Origin: Monoraphidium neglectum
Taxonomy: Eukaryota > Chlorophyta > Chlorophyceae > Sphaeropleales > Selenastraceae
Assembly (NCBI RefSeq): GCF_000611645.1
Contig: NW_014012751.1
Span: forward strand, 1-19,178
DNA length: 19,178 bases
Direction of reading: 5' to 3'
Made by a program: the position numbers and the translations under genes
The notes under the pieces: model-generated
The model's database searches: none
Seen by the model: the letters and a program-made list of their open reading frames with translations, nothing else
What the model was told of the DNA's origin: nothing
Part shown: one piece after another, positions 18,262 to 19,178 of the stretch
Numbering within the stretch: position 1 is the first letter of the stretch
Layout of the letters: each line of letters begins with the position of its first letter

Positions 18262-19178
18262 GGCTGCGCTGGACGGGGCTGTGCCGGTCCTCAAAGACCT
18301 GTCGAAGGCTGATGCTGGGGCCGCCCACAAGGTGCACAACCGGCTCGTGGCCTGGTGAGAGGGCCTGCTGCCGGGGGCGGAGCCACTGGATTCCCTTGCT
18401 TCCGCCCAGTGGGGCCAACGAACATGGTTTGCAACTGAACATTGGGCTCGTCATGCGGCGGTCTTGGGCTGCCCTCGGCCATGATTCTGATTCTTAGGGG
18501 GGCTCCGACGTCCTCGCAGGAGCGGCCTTGATCGCAGCCAGATCCACGAGGCTGCGCCTTGAGCCGTGCATGGGCAGGCGGGGCTGGCAGTGGTGCAGCG
18601 GCAGTACGCTGTCACGCGCCTTGTTGCTGATGCGACCACGCGTGTCTGTCGCCCCACCCCCCTCCCCCTGTGCAGGCTGATGTTTGCGGCCCTCTGGCCC
18701 TGCGTCGCGTATTTTCTGCCGCTGGCCGCCAACCCGCCCTATCACAGTGAGCAGCCCGGCGCGAAGCGCCTGCGGCGCGCACGGCACGGCACGCTGCAAG
18801 ATGGTGTGGCGCAGCGCGCGCCATCGGCCACTTCTTGCAAAGCCGCGCGCCCCGCGCCGCAGCCAGCGGTGGGCGCCGTGTCGCCTCGTCCCGCCGAAAA
18901 GCAAAGAGGTCCTCATACTGTCTGCACCGTGCTGCACAGCGCCTGGTCTGCCGCCTGGTACCCCACTCAATCAGATGTCCGCCATATTTGCCGGTCTGCC
19001 TGCGCAGGCGCGCGGCTCACGACAACTGGCCTGCTCGGCTGCCTGGCGGCCCACGCGGCCGTGTTTGTGCTGATCGAGACGGGATTCACTCACTCGGTGG
19101 CGGCGGAAGTGGAGGAGGTGGAGGACAGGGAGGGGGATGGCGGCGTGGAGGGCGGAGCGGGGCGCGGCGGGGCCGGGT
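14671..19178 (+). CDS. LtrA-family (low temperature requirement A) polytopic membrane protein, at least 12 exons, 3' partial
   Basis: Modelled exons: 14671-14769, 15050-15184, 15383-15546, 15884-15902 (19-nt micro-exon), 15968-16066, 16447-16621, 16940-17022, 17322-17417, 17648-17809, 18056-18354, 18676-18746 and 19008 to the edge. Phase is continuous across all of them. Family signatures: TWTELFFDLFLVAAVS joined across intron 1 (LtrA proteins open with W-x-E-LFFDLVFV), ARLLRHLGVLGMTLGA, HVEHVDERLGLLQIIYLGES joined across introns (family EHxxERFGLxxIIxLGES), and FQYLHFLLGCALNAAGAG. About eight to ten hydrophobic helices can be seen. Residues about 365-430 form a hydrophilic Arg-then-Gly-rich loop not typical of bacterial members. 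The tail is acidic (VAAEVEEVEDREGD) and has no stop in the window. The intron after exon 7 starts GC (CTGCAG, then GCGAGC). Bacterial ltrA was named for low-temperature growth in Listeria, but its biochemical activity is unknown to me. Intron 16067-16446 could hide another exon. Confidence 0.82.
15841..15957 (+). repeat. CA/CG-rich alternating tracts flanking the micro-exon
   Basis: CGCGCGCACATGCACACAC lies just before and GCGCGTTGCACGCGCACGCG followed by ACTCACACACACACATGCG just after the 19-nt micro-exon at 15884-15902. They are intronic simple sequence with strong purine-pyrimidine alternation. Confidence 0.8.
18226..18260 (+). repeat. GGC trinucleotide run (polyglycine) in the LtrA-like gene
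   Basis: About eleven GGC units in frame with exon 18056-18354 encode a polyglycine tract after an Arg-rich and Ser/Gly-rich stretch (LHRRRRPRRRSGG, then GSDSGSSSGRG). The segment is predicted to be a loop between two membrane helices. Confidence 0.88.

Noticed and set aside
18356..18358. In-frame TGA as the end of the LtrA-like protein
   Set aside because: A GTGAGA donor overlaps it at 18355. Splicing to 18676 and then 19008 keeps phase exactly and adds two more hydrophobic helices expected of the family.
1..19178. CRISPR array, insertion sequence or bacterial operon
   Set aside because: No regularly spaced repeats, no transposase frame, no Shine-Dalgarno-led gene chains. The intron structure is clearly eukaryotic nuclear.

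Overview
The window looks like nuclear DNA of a green alga, probably a GC-rich chlorophyte such as a trebouxiophyte. This is inferred from the many short spliceosomal introns, 5' splice sites dominated by GTGCG/GTGAG/GTGGG, a plant-like ribosomal P-stalk protein gene, TG/CG-rich introns and a TGTAA poly(A)-type signal. I see no bacterial operon, phage, CRISPR array or rRNA/tRNA gene. All gene models were made by hand from reading frame, splice signals and phase continuity.

Layout. (1) Positions 1 to about 1080, minus strand: the 5' exons of an unrecognised, alanine-rich, probably membrane protein that leaves the window on the left. (2) About 1080-2975: a gene-poor stretch with a diverged repeat of about 145 bp in two inverted copies. 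(3) 2976-8916, plus strand: a 13-exon gene for a predicted membrane-anchored coiled-coil protein of about 1240 aa with a low-complexity tail. All its modelled introns are phase 0. (4) 8917-9948: an intergenic region with a 28-bp tandem duplication, a duplicated bZIP-like site, a perfect 18-bp palindrome and a TATA-like element, which together look like the promoter of the next gene. (5) 9949-11927, plus: the complete 60S ribosomal protein P0 gene (five exons, 313 aa). (6) 12637-14183, plus: a four-exon EF-hand protein of about 334 aa with an N-myristoylation signal. One EF-hand loop is split by a GC-AG intron. (7) 14671 to the right edge, plus: a gene of at least 12 exons for an LtrA-family (low temperature requirement A, PF06772-type) polytopic membrane protein. 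It includes a probable 19-nt micro-exon and a second GC-AG intron, and is cut by the window end.

The genes do not form a known pathway. P0 is housekeeping. The EF-hand protein is a likely membrane-tethered Ca2+ sensor. The LtrA-like and coiled-coil proteins are membrane proteins of unknown role. The most interesting items are the eukaryotic LtrA-like gene with its unusual splicing, the LPxLQEE-type repeats of the coiled-coil protein, the ordered promoter elements upstream of P0, and the inverted repeat pair.
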